From Kiritimatiellia bacterium (GTDB taxonomy: Bacteria; Verrucomicrobiota; Kiritimatiellia; RFP12; UBA1067): a DNA stretch of 12,981 bases. The translations under genes were made by a program, and so were the position numbers. Below are positions 1-7,012 of this stretch, piece by piece (positions within the stretch are counted from its first letter, which is position 1; every line of letters begins with the position of its first letter). Below the pieces are notes generated by a model. It did not search any database and was not told the DNA's origin. It was given only the letters and a program-made list of their open reading frames with translations. The DNA lies in contig CAJGDE010000056.1 in NCBI GenBank assembly GCA_904502135.1, forward strand, positions 1 through 12,981. The letters are read 5' to 3'.

Positions 1-154
1 AAGGACGCGCAAATCGCCCATATCAAAAGGCGAGTACCGTTGGGCGAAAAAACGCCGCACGTTGACAAGGCAGGAACGCAAGCAAGACGGAAAGGGAAGT
101 AAAAGACAACACTCTACAGCAGTTGCACAGGTAACTTACCGCTTACCTTTTATA

Positions 155-187
155 TAGTCGTTAGTGCTTAGTCGCTAGTCGTTAGTG
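155..187. repeat. direct repeat tagtcgttagtg, two copies plus partial
   Basis: The 12-mer tagtcgttagtg occurs exactly at 155-166 and 176-187, a period of 21. A partial copy (ttagtcg) lies between them at 168-174. On the other strand this reads as a run of CGACTA/CACTAA words. A hexamer doublet (gcggta twice, 192-203) follows directly. This is simple intergenic repeat DNA; no function is claimed. Confidence 0.7.
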
Positions 188-222
188 ATTCGCGGTAGCG
201 GTAGTAAGGATAAAACTATCCA

Positions 223-337
223 CTCTACACCTACACCTAATCTCTACACCTAAAACTAAAAATTCCACTCTCGAACTCGAACTATCAACTCAAACTCGCC
301 CTTCTTCACCTTCACCTCAAACCTTCACCTAATCTCT
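223..337. repeat. interspersed short repeats, G-poor tract
   Basis: Several words recur. ctctacaccta is at 223-233 and 242-252. cacctaatctct is at 234-245 and again at 326-337. cgaact occurs twice near 272-283. ttcacc recurs at about 305-330. Together they form a degenerate, pyrimidine- and A-rich patchwork with almost no G on the plus strand. It lies immediately 3' of the antiporter gene in the direction of that gene's transcription. Confidence 0.6.
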
Positions 338-342
338 GAACC

Positions 343-390
343 AACATTCAAACATTCCAACATTCCAACATTCTAACATTCAAACATTCT
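343..390. repeat. six tandem copies of 8-mer AACATTCN
   Basis: Six units of exactly 8 bp run without gap from 343 to 390. They all share AACATTC and differ only in the eighth base, which reads A, C, C, T, A, T in order. On the minus strand, the sense strand of the adjacent antiporter, the unit is NGAATGTT. The array ends 4 bp from the antiporter stop codon. The period is not a multiple of three, and the array lies outside the coding region. Confidence 0.85.
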
Positions 391-394
391 CCTC

Positions 395-2416
395 TTATAC
401 TGCCGTATGCCCTAAAAGGTCTTTGAGCGCTGCAAACTGATGTTGATCGCACATTACAACGAGAGTATCGCCTATCATAAACTCCCATTCGGCTCCGATA
501 TTTCGCGTAACTACGCCAGAACGAATGACCGACACGACATTAGCCCCCGTCTTTGCGCGTATATTCAACGACACGACATTAGAGCCTATCGCCGGCGACA
601 ACTCACCGAGTGTAAGCTTATGAACGGTATTTTCTGGAACTGAAAAAAGAATATGTTTAACATCCTTCTCTTCGCTTTCTCCGACCTTTGTCGCTTCGGA
701 AAAGCGCACAAACGCACGATGCCCCGCTTTCGCGAAAAATCTCCAACCGACGACAGCCGCAACCGCCAATACAGAATATACGGCAAGTTTCGCCCATGTT
801 TCAGCCGGCTGAATAGGCACATTAAGCATCACCATCCAAACGAATAACCCGCCTATAGTCAAAATCGCGACAATATGATTTACGACGTTATGAACCGCCT
901 GCTGCCACTTTGAAGCGCCTCTATCTACGAGCATATCCCCGAGCGCCTCTCCAAGAGTCCTAGCTATCCTGAAAACGGGGGCAAACATTACAATCATGAT
1001 CACATTCGCTCCAAGGCAGAGGAAAACCTTGTCATGATTCTCGAAAAATTCTGAAAAGCCCGACCAGTCATAGCGGTTTAGCATGGAAGCTATAATAACA
1101 ACCGCAAGTTCAATTACCGCGATAACTACCAGCTCTACGAGCGCTTTCTTGATTTTAGCGGCCGCCTCCGAACCGCTTGAACCATGAAACTTCTCAATCA
1201 ATCCACGATAATTGGCGAGCCACTTCGCTATACTCGACGGGCATTTTCTCTCGACGAAATCCCCGATCGGATCTGAAATGCGAATCATGATAGGATTGAG
1301 AATCGTAGTAAGAAGCGACACTCCGACGACGATCTGATACATTTGACTGTGAGAATCTTTTGTCGTGGAAAGATATAAAAGCGCCACCATATACGCGAAC
1401 TCGCCGATCTGCGCAAGCGAAAAGCCCATCTGAACAGATGTCTTCAAAGTTTGGCCGGAAATCATGCCGCCGATAAAGCAGTTCAACCCTTTGCCGAGCA
1501 CAACCAATAAAGACAATGACAGGATAAGCGCGATATTGTCCCAGCAGGCGGCAGGATTGACAAGTAGTCCGATTGAAACAAAAAACACTGCAGCGAACAT
1601 TGAACGTAGAGGATCGGCCAAAGCGTAAAGCCTGCGCCTGACATCGCTTGAGGCTCCGAGAATGCCTACAAGAAACGCTCCGAGAGCCAAAGAAAAATTA
1701 AGCTTAAAAGCAATCCATGTGACAAAAAAACAGCAGCCGAGCAAAGTTAAGAGCAACGCCTCGTCGTCCTGTCTGCGCCCTACTGACTCAAGGAGCCTTG
1801 GCACAAGCACCAAACCAAAGAAGATTGTAGAGAGGAAAAACACGAAAAGCCCACCGAGCGATTTGCTCACGGCCGAAAAAGAAGCGTTTCCCCCGGCGAA
1901 ACCGGTTATAAGAGCGACAATACCTATACAGATAACATCTTCACATACTGAAGTGCCCACTACATACTTGGAGAACTTGCGGGAAGACCACTTCATTTCA
2001 TCGATGACCTTCGCTAGAAGCGTGGTGGACGAATCGCAAATGGCGGCGCCAAGGAACAATGACTCAACCGGCCCCCAATGCAGAAATTTCGTACCCACCG
2101 TATATCCGAGATATGTCATCACTATCGTGTCGAAAACCGCGGTAGGTAGCGTCACATCCTTTATTTTCTTCATGTCCGATGTCGAAAACCCGAGACCGAG
2201 AGTGAACATGAGAAAAACGATTCCGAGCTGTCCTATCGTCTGCACGGAATTTTCATCGACAAGAAAAGACCCGCCCCACGTATGGCGGCTCATAAGAATG
2301 CCGGCCAAAATATAACCTATAACTTTCGGCCATTTCAACTTGGCGAAAAGCACCGACACCAAACCGGCGATGGCCATCATCATCGCGAGATCCTGAATAA
2401 GCGCCGATTCGGACAT
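395..2416 (-). CDS. CPA2 (Kef-type) cation:proton antiporter with C-terminal TrkA-C domain
   Basis: Inner-membrane monovalent cation/H+ exchanger of the CPA2 family, 673 residues. The first ~385 residues are strongly hydrophobic with many membrane segments. They carry family motifs: an acidic transport site at E159-D160 (VCEDVICIG), CDSSTT at 127-132 and the FSLAQIGEF signature at 332-340. A linker (~386-420) leads to about four further predicted membrane helices (~424-445, 463-485, 508-532, 541-563). The protein ends in a soluble domain of about 85 residues (~588-673) resembling TrkA-C/RCK-C, the ligand-sensing half of K+ regulatory domains. No Rossmann RCK-N domain (GxGxxG) is present, unlike KefB/KefC, so NAD(H)/glutathione gating of that kind is not expected. 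The ATG has AAGGA (2426-2430) 9 nt upstream. The gene lies downstream of ilvC, behind a terminator-like hairpin. The transported ion cannot be read from sequence. Confidence 0.9.
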   Translation of the reverse strand: MSESALIQDLAMMMAIAGLVSVLFAKLKWPKVIGYILAGILMSRHTWGGSFLVDENSVQTIGQLGIVFLMFTLGLGFSTSDMKKIKDVTLPTAVFDTIVMTYLGYTVGTKFLHWGPVESLFLGAAICDSSTTLLAKVIDEMKWSSRKFSKYVVGTSVCEDVICIGIVALITGFAGGNASFSAVSKSLGGLFVFFLSTIFFGLVLVPRLLESVGRRQDDEALLLTLLGCCFFVTWIAFKLNFSLALGAFLVGILGASSDVRRRLYALADPLRSMFAAVFFVSIGLLVNPAACWDNIALILSLSLLVVLGKGLNCFIGGMISGQTLKTSVQMGFSLAQIGEFAYMVALLYLSTTKDSHSQMYQIVVGVSLLTTILNPIMIRISDPIGDFVERKCPSSIAKWLANYRGLIEKFHGSSGSEAAAKIKKALVELVVIAVIELAVVIIASMLNRYDWSGFSEFFENHDKVFLCLGANVIMIVMFAPVFRIARTLGEALGDMLVDRGASKWQQAVHNVVNHIVAILTIGGLFVWMVMLNVPIQPAETWAKLAVYSVLAVAAVVGWRFFAKAGHRAFVRFSEATKVGESEEKDVKHILFSVPENTVHKLTLGELSPAIGSNVVSLNIRAKTGANVVSVIRSGVVTRNIGAEWEFMIGDTLVVMCDQHQFAALKDLLGHTAV

Positions 2417-2433
2417 TCCTATTTTTCCTTTCT

Positions 2434-2469
2434 AAAAAATCATGGGATCGCAGCGGCAGCCACGACCCC
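2434..2469 (-). terminator. Rho-independent-type terminator between ilvC and the antiporter
   Basis: Read on the minus strand after the ilvC stop, 2469-2459 pairs with 2454-2444 in an 11-bp stem with a 4-nt loop. Three of the pairs are G-U. The 3' arm is followed by ATGA and then six T (2439-2434). This fits an intrinsic terminator for ilvC. Its T-run ends only 3 nt before the Shine-Dalgarno of the antiporter, so it could act as an attenuator rather than a full stop. Confidence 0.65.
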
Positions 2470-2498
2470 AGACTTCATACCTAAGCCTCAATAAGGAC

Positions 2499-3605
2499 TT
2501 ACTTGGTAACTTTGCGGCCCTGGATACCTGCGGCCTTGGCTGCATTAGCCTTGGCCTTTTCACGCGGACGCAGAGAGCGTACGGCTTCGCCGGCCTTCCA
2601 CATTTCGCTATCGTGCATTTCCTGAAGCTTCTTGGCCATGAACTCCTTATAGTCAGCACGGCCCGTGTCGCGAATTACCTCGCGAGCCTCCTGCATCTTC
2701 TTCGTCGACTCGTAGAGCTTCTTGAAGACGGGCTCGGTAGCCTTGCGGAAATAAGGTCTCCACTTAAGAGCGCCGTGCTGGGCGGTCTGGGAGCAGTTGG
2801 AATACATCCAGTCCATGCCGTTTTCATCAACGAGACGAGCGAGCGACTGGGTGAGCTCTTCACACGTTTCGTTGAAAGCCTCAGACGGGCTATGACCATT
2901 CTTGCGCAATGTGTAATACTGCGCTTCCATAACACCGCAAAGAGCGCCCATCAAAATACCACGCTCGCCGACGAGGTCGGAGGTGACTTCATTTTCAAAC
3001 GTCGTCGGGAAGAGATAGCCGGAGCCGACCGCGATACCGATGGCAAGCGTCAACAGAGGAGCGTTACCGGTAGCATTCTGAGCGACTGCGAACGAAGAGT
3101 TGATGCCAGCGCCATTAAGGAAGTTGCGTCTGACGTTTGTGCCTGAACCCTTAGGAGCGACCATGATAACATCAACATCAGGACCTGGCTTCACGCCGGT
3201 GAGCTTATTGTAGACATAAGCAAAACCGTGAGAAAGATAAAGAGCCTTGCCGGGAGTTACGTACTTTTCAATCTTCTTCCAAACTTCTCCGACGGAACCG
3301 TCAGAGGTAAGAAGCATAATGACATCACCCTTTTCTGCGGCCTCTTCAATGGAGAAAAGCGTCTTTCCGGGCTTCCAGCCATCCTTAATGGCGCGCTTCC
3401 AGGAAGAATTCGCGGCAGTTGACTTGCGCTGACCGACAATGACATTTATCCCGTTATCACGCATATTGAGAGCCTGAGCAGGCCCCTGAATGCCATAACC
3501 GATAACAGCGATAGTCTTGCCCTTAAGGACCTTCTGCGCCTTCTTAAGCGGAAATTCCTTGCGCGTTACAATGTTTTCGACGGTATTACCAAACTTGATC
3601 TTCAT
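2499..3605 (-). CDS. ilvC: ketol-acid reductoisomerase (NADP+)
   Basis: Second common enzyme of valine and isoleucine synthesis: Mg2+-dependent alkyl migration and NADPH reduction of acetolactate or acetohydroxybutyrate. The N-terminal Rossmann fold has GYGIQG at 36-41. The cofactor loop GQRKSTAANSS (59-68) has Arg/Lys and Ser, compatible with NADPH. The knotted C-terminal domain has the expected ligands: D210 and E214 in SDLVGERG, and E246 and E250 in FNETCEELTQSL; H126 and S272 are also in place. The sequence resembles the Bacteroidota-type class I enzymes. At 368 residues it is somewhat longer than usual because of a lysine/alanine-rich tail (~348-368). ATG is preceded by GGAG (3613-3616) at 7 nt. 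The gene has its own promoter, and none of its usual partners (ilvB/N, ilvD, leu genes) is in the window. Confidence 0.96.
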   Translation of the reverse strand: MKIKFGNTVENIVTRKEFPLKKAQKVLKGKTIAVIGYGIQGPAQALNMRDNGINVIVGQRKSTAANSSWKRAIKDGWKPGKTLFSIEEAAEKGDVIMLLTSDGSVGEVWKKIEKYVTPGKALYLSHGFAYVYNKLTGVKPGPDVDVIMVAPKGSGTNVRRNFLNGAGINSSFAVAQNATGNAPLLTLAIGIAVGSGYLFPTTFENEVTSDLVGERGILMGALCGVMEAQYYTLRKNGHSPSEAFNETCEELTQSLARLVDENGMDWMYSNCSQTAQHGALKWRPYFRKATEPVFKKLYESTKKMQEAREVIRDTGRADYKEFMAKKLQEMHDSEMWKAGEAVRSLRPREKAKANAAKAAGIQGRKVTK

Positions 3606-3618
3606 TATTTTACTCCAT

Positions 3619-3643
3619 TTAAACGCCTTATCATAGCGTTTGA
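3619..3643 (-). promoter_or_regulatory. 5'-UTR hairpin before ilvC start
   Basis: AAACGC (3641-3636 on the minus strand) pairs with GCGTTT (3626-3621) around a 9-nt loop. The stem extends by a wobble and an A-T pair to about 8 bp. It occupies most of the predicted ilvC leader and ends 2 nt before the GGAG ribosome site. It could influence ribosome access or be an operator half-site pair; no ligand or regulator is recognisable. Confidence 0.3.
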
Positions 3644-3649
3644 TTTGAA

Positions 3650-3658
3650 ATTATATCA
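3650..3658 (-). promoter_or_regulatory. extended -10 promoter of ilvC (TGATATAAT)
   Basis: The minus strand reads TGATATAAT, a perfect TATAAT with the TGn extension. There is no good TTGACA at 16-18 nt; the upstream DNA is a T-rich run. An extended -10 does not need a strong -35. Predicted transcription start is about 3643, giving a leader of about 37 nt that contains the hairpin and GGAG. Confidence 0.6.
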
Positions 3659-3697
3659 AAAATCACACAAAAACAAAACACCCTATTTTCTTTTAAC

Positions 3698-4588
3698 TTA
3701 ATCGCGGAAAAATTTCATGAAAAAGCCGAAGAAACCGCGCGAACGGTACTCGTCTCTTAAAAACTTAGAGCGGTTCGTGGTAACCGTAAGAGCGCCGCGC
3801 TCAAACGCAAGAAGAGCCTTATCAAGATCATCAATAGTCCAAACGTGAAGCTCGAACCCGGCCGCCTTTATGGTTTCTACAAATTCTTTCGTTACGACTT
3901 CCGGATCGAAACGGATATCAACACCGTCAGCGCCGATTTCTTTAAGCGTCTTTATAATGCCATCTGGCGTACGGGGAGCGCCGATCTCTCCTTTGGGAGC
4001 CTTTTCTCTGGCGTTGCAAAGCCAATACACTTTATATTCCGGCATCATCTTATTCAATTCGGCGCAGACCTTTTCTTGAAAACATATAAAAAGAGCAGTC
4101 TCGGGCGTAGCTACGGACTGTTTCGCGAAAATGTCCTTGATGTAAGGCACAATCTCAGGCCCCGACTTGATCTCCACATAAATTTTTCTGTCTTTTCGCG
4201 CAAGAGGAAGTATCTCCTCCAAAAGTGCGGGGCGCACGCCTTTCCACTTCTCGCCCTTCCAGGCGCCGGCATCGAGCTTGCACAATGTCTCTTCCCACGA
4301 GGCGTCTTTGCATTTGCAATTCACACCTGTCGTGCGCTTTAAATTGCCGTCATGAAAAGAGAATACGCGCAAATCTTTCGAAAGATAAAGATCGCATTCA
4401 AAACCGAAACCCCGCTCAACGGCCATTTCAAAAGCGGGCAGAGTATTTTCCGGAGCATCATACGATTCACCGCGATGAGCAATCAAAGTGTCAAACGCAG
4501 GCTCTTTTATCTGACCTGACTTTTCCGCCGTCATGCACCCTGCTAAAGCAGTAAATGCAAGTGATGCCGCCAACAAGTTCTTATTCAT
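3698..4588 (-). CDS. glycerophosphodiester phosphodiesterase, lipoprotein
   Basis: Hydrolyses glycerophosphodiesters (deacylated phospholipid head groups) to glycerol-3-phosphate and an alcohol. The 296-residue protein begins with a lipoprotein signal: K3, hydrophobic 5-16 and lipobox LAGC with C18 as the lipidated cysteine. Residue +2 is Met, not Asp, so outer-membrane sorting is likely if Lol rules apply. The TIM-barrel domain shows the GDPD signature: HRG at 38-40, PENT at 46-49, metal ligands E64 and D66 in ECDLYLS, the second catalytic histidine H79 in FSFHD, and E139 in YVEIK. Three cysteines (C91, C93, C103) in the insertion after H79 are uncommon for an exported protein. A strong AAGGAG precedes the ATG. 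The gene sits 34 bp behind the ABC-F gene, so it is probably co-transcribed. The exact substrate is unknown. Confidence 0.93.
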   Translation of the reverse strand: MNKNLLAASLAFTALAGCMTAEKSGQIKEPAFDTLIAHRGESYDAPENTLPAFEMAVERGFGFECDLYLSKDLRVFSFHDGNLKRTTGVNCKCKDASWEETLCKLDAGAWKGEKWKGVRPALLEEILPLARKDRKIYVEIKSGPEIVPYIKDIFAKQSVATPETALFICFQEKVCAELNKMMPEYKVYWLCNAREKAPKGEIGAPRTPDGIIKTLKEIGADGVDIRFDPEVVTKEFVETIKAAGFELHVWTIDDLDKALLAFERGALTVTTNRSKFLRDEYRSRGFFGFFMKFFRD

Positions 4589-4622
4589 TTTTTTCTCCTT
4601 TGTTTTTTATTTGAAATTTTTC

Positions 4623-6293
4623 TTACGCACGCTCCTCAAGCTCCGCCCAGCGCTCGACAGCCGCCTCAAGCTCGGCTTGCGCCACAGAAAGGCGCTCACT
4701 CGTATATATGCGAGCGGCTACAAGATCAGCCTCGATCGCCGCGATCTCACCTTCAAGCTCTTCGATCTTCGCTGGCAGCGCCTCCAATTCGCGCTTTTCA
4801 TTGAACGAGAGTTTCTTTTTTTGAGTCTGATCGGCCGGCTCTTTCTTTGGGGCTGCCCCTTTCTGCTCCGCCGGCTGAGGAGGGAGGGTAACTTTTCTCT
4901 GTCTGAAATAATCTTCATATCCGCCGGGATACGGCTTCACGGAACCGTCACCTTCAAGAACGAATGTGGATGTGACGACATTATCAAGAAACTCCCGGTC
5001 ATGCGAAACGAGAAGCAATGTTCCTTTGTAAGCCAAAAGCTGCTCTTCAAGAAGCTCCAACGTCTCTATATCAAGATCATTGGTCGGTTCATCCATAACG
5101 AGCAAGTTGGCGGGCTTTAAGAAAAGCTTGGCCAGCATCAGCCTTGCCCTCTCGCCGCCTGAAAGGGATTTCACGGGAGTTCTCACGCGCTCGGGAGTGA
5201 AAAGAAAATCAGCGAGATATGAATATATGTGTTTTCTCACTCCCCCGACGACCACCTCATCGCGATCGCTTGCGATATTTTCGGCCACGGTGGCCTCGAG
5301 TTTGAGTTCCCCGCGAAGCTGATCTAAAAATGCAAGCTCCACGTTCGTGCCGATCGTGACAGAGCCTGACGTCGGTTTAAGATCCCCCGTAAGAAGTCGT
5401 ATGAGAGTCGTTTTCCCAGCACCGTTCACACCGAGAATACCGATGCGCTCACCTCTTAAAACATCTGCGGTGAAGTCATCGACCACCTTCTTTTCACTTC
5501 CGGGATAAGAAAAGGAAACATTTTCGATTTTTATTACCCGAACACCGCCTTCGCGAGCCGTATCAAGTTTTATGACAGCCTTTGAACTCGCAACGCGACG
5601 GGAAGCGAATTCTTTACGCAATTCCATAAGCGCCGCCACACGCCCTTCGTTTCGCGTCGTGCGGGCCTTTACTCCGCGTCTTATCCACGCCTCTTCTTTG
5701 GCGAGTTTTTTTGATTTGCGCTCCCAATAGACGGCTTCATCGGCAATCAATTCCTCCTTGCGCTTGATGAAAGTCTGATAATCACAATCCCATCCAGAGA
5801 GTTCTCCGCGATCAAGATCAAAAATCCTGCCGGCAATACGTTTCAAAAAGCGCCTATCGTGAGTGACCACCAAAAGCGCCATGTCGCGCCTGCGCTTCAG
5901 CATCCCTTCGAGCCAATCTATCGTCTCTATATCAAGATGATTTGTCGGTTCGTCCAAAAGAAGCAGATCTGGAGATGATAATATAGCTTCTTCAAGAATC
6001 TTCTTTCTGCGCTTGCCGCCAGAAAGGCTGTTGAAACCCTCATCACCGGGCCTGTCAGCGGGAACGGCTTGCGAAACGTAAATCGTCTTGAGATTCGGAG
6101 CTCTTACTATCTCGCCTTCATCAGGCTCTATTTCGCCGGCAATAACCTTAAAGAGCGTTGACTTTCCTTCGCCATTGCGCCCAGTTAAGGCCGCGCGAAG
6201 CCCCTTGGTGATCGAGAGCGAGACGCTATCTAGTATCTTTGGCCCGCCGAAAGCCAAAGAAACGTCTTTAAGCGAGAGAAGAAAATCGCTCAT
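4623..6293 (-). CDS. uup: ABC-F family ATPase, Uup-type, with shortened first ATPase domain
   Basis: Soluble ABC-F protein with two ATPase domains and no membrane segments; family members act on the ribosome, and Uup is also linked to replication intermediates. Domain 1 has Walker A GRNGEGKST (38-46), Q75, signature LSGG (90-93), Walker B with DEPTNHLD (114-121) and H145. Domain 2 has GVNGAGKTT (288-296), Q325, LSGGERAR (377-384), DEPTNDLD (401-408) and H431. The inter-domain linker includes EEAWIRRGVKARTTRNEGR (200-218), typical of Uup. A charged, Pro/Lys-rich stretch (~470-495) leads to a C-terminal coiled coil (~496-555), also Uup-like. Oddity: only about 15 residues separate Q75 from the signature in domain 1, against about 50 in domain 2 and about 85 in E. 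coli Uup. The start overlaps the nif3 stop (ATGA) and has GGAGGAG in front. Confidence 0.92.
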   Translation of the reverse strand: MSDFLLSLKDVSLAFGGPKILDSVSLSITKGLRAALTGRNGEGKSTLFKVIAGEIEPDEGEIVRAPNLKTIYVSQAVPADRPGDEGFNSLSGGKRRKKILEEAILSSPDLLLLDEPTNHLDIETIDWLEGMLKRRRDMALLVVTHDRRFLKRIAGRIFDLDRGELSGWDCDYQTFIKRKEELIADEAVYWERKSKKLAKEEAWIRRGVKARTTRNEGRVAALMELRKEFASRRVASSKAVIKLDTAREGGVRVIKIENVSFSYPGSEKKVVDDFTADVLRGERIGILGVNGAGKTTLIRLLTGDLKPTSGSVTIGTNVELAFLDQLRGELKLEATVAENIASDRDEVVVGGVRKHIYSYLADFLFTPERVRTPVKSLSGGERARLMLAKLFLKPANLLVMDEPTNDLDIETLELLEEQLLAYKGTLLLVSHDREFLDNVVTSTFVLEGDGSVKPYPGGYEDYFRQRKVTLPPQPAEQKGAAPKKEPADQTQKKKLSFNEKRELEALPAKIEELEGEIAAIEADLVAARIYTSERLSVAQAELEAAVERWAELEERA

Positions 6294-7012
6294 TTCTCCT
6301 CCGTAAGATCGACGGTTTTCACGTTAAACCTGTCCGCGAGAATTTTAGACAGCGCGCGAACTCCGAAAACCTCGGTTTCATAGTGACCAGCGCAGAGCAT
6401 TTTCATCTCAGAGTTTTCGCAAGCGATGATATCACCCCATGACGCTTCGCCCGTAAGATACAGATCACACCCGAGCTCTTTGGCCTTCTCGGCGAAATCC
6501 CCAGCGCCCCCAGAGCAGACGCCAAGCTTGAGCGCTCCGCTCATCCCTTTGATCTCAGCCTTAACCTGAGGAAAGACTTCTCCTATGCGTTCTACCTGCG
6601 AAAGCTTTCCGACAACGCCTATGACATTGCCGTGATAAGAAAAAGCCTTCTTTATCTGCGTCATCTTAAGAGCGCGCGCAATCTCCCAGTTGTTGCCGCA
6701 TTCTTTATTCGCATCAAGAGGAAGATGCGAAGCGTAAAGCCCGATTCCAGATTGGATTGCAGCGCTAATGACATTATACATAGACCCCGTAATCCGCTTT
6801 ATCCCGCCGCCCCATGAAATACCATGATGAACAATCAACAAATCCGCCCCGACCTCATCGGCAGCACGGATGTTTTTTACGCTGGCATCGACGGCGAACG
6901 CCACAGTACCTATCTTTTGCGAACGCGGTGAAATCTGAACGCCGTTATTTGACACGTCGTCAAACTTGGAGACCTGCAGAAATTCATCAAGCCAGGAAAT
7001 CATCTTTTTCAT
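6290..7012 (-). CDS. Nif3-like dinuclear metal center protein (YbgI/NIF3 family)
   Basis: Member of the conserved NIF3/YbgI family, which forms toroidal hexamers with a two-metal site in each subunit. The physiological role is unsettled; it is sometimes annotated as GTP cyclohydrolase type 2 on weak grounds. Expected ligands are visible: H62-H63 (VHHGISWG), H96 and D100 (SHLPLDAN), and the C-terminal pair H210 and E214 in AGHYETE. At 240 residues it matches the short single-domain bacterial form and lacks the PII-like insertion seen in longer members. It overlaps the histidine kinase gene upstream and uup downstream by 4 bp each (ATGA), so translation is probably coupled. A GAGGG motif lies about 8 nt before the ATG. 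Confidence 0.9.
   Translation of the reverse strand: MKKMISWLDEFLQVSKFDDVSNNGVQISPRSQKIGTVAFAVDASVKNIRAADEVGADLLIVHHGISWGGGIKRITGSMYNVISAAIQSGIGLYASHLPLDANKECGNNWEIARALKMTQIKKAFSYHGNVIGVVGKLSQVERIGEVFPQVKAEIKGMSGALKLGVCSGGAGDFAEKAKELGCDLYLTGEASWGDIIACENSEMKMLCAGHYETEVFGVRALSKILADRFNVKTVDLTEEK

Larger units (their letters stand above)
1..394. other. gene-poor left end with short repeats
   Basis: No convincing gene is visible here. Two plus-strand frames are open from the window edge: one stops at 100-102 after 33 codons ending in a basic tail (RRKGK), the other stops at about 155. Either could be the 3' end of a gene starting outside the window, convergent with the antiporter, but neither is recognisable. 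From about 120 onward the DNA is built of short degenerate repeats. From 211 to 400 the plus strand has only four G residues in 190 bases. Small inverted repeats occur at 43-56 (GGCG/CGCC), 130-140 (GGTAA/TTACC) and 208-221 (GGATA/TATCC), all too short to call terminators. The antiporter stop codon lies at 395-397. Confidence 0.6.

Noticed and set aside
43..56. GGCG-A6-CGCC hairpin as a terminator
   Set aside because: Only a 4-bp stem and no T-run after it.
1..102. 3' end of a plus-strand gene (33 open codons)
   Set aside because: Another plus frame is also open over the same stretch, the composition is basic and unrecognised, and the start is outside the window; mentioned only within the region entry.
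208..223. Possible DnaA box or origin element (ggataaaactatccac)
   Set aside because: Only a partial match to TTATCCACA, a single site, and no replication gene nearby.
155..390. CRISPR array
   Set aside because: Units are 8-21 bp, degenerate, without 28-37-bp repeats or unique spacers, and no cas genes are near.
1662..2315. 217-codon plus-strand frame opposite the antiporter
   Set aside because: It is antisense to a clear CPA2 exchanger with conserved motifs, its product is low-complexity and basic, and it shows no recognisable domain.
2442..3146. 234-codon plus-strand frame opposite ilvC
   Set aside because: Antisense shadow of a well-conserved enzyme; Leu/Arg-rich product with no family features.
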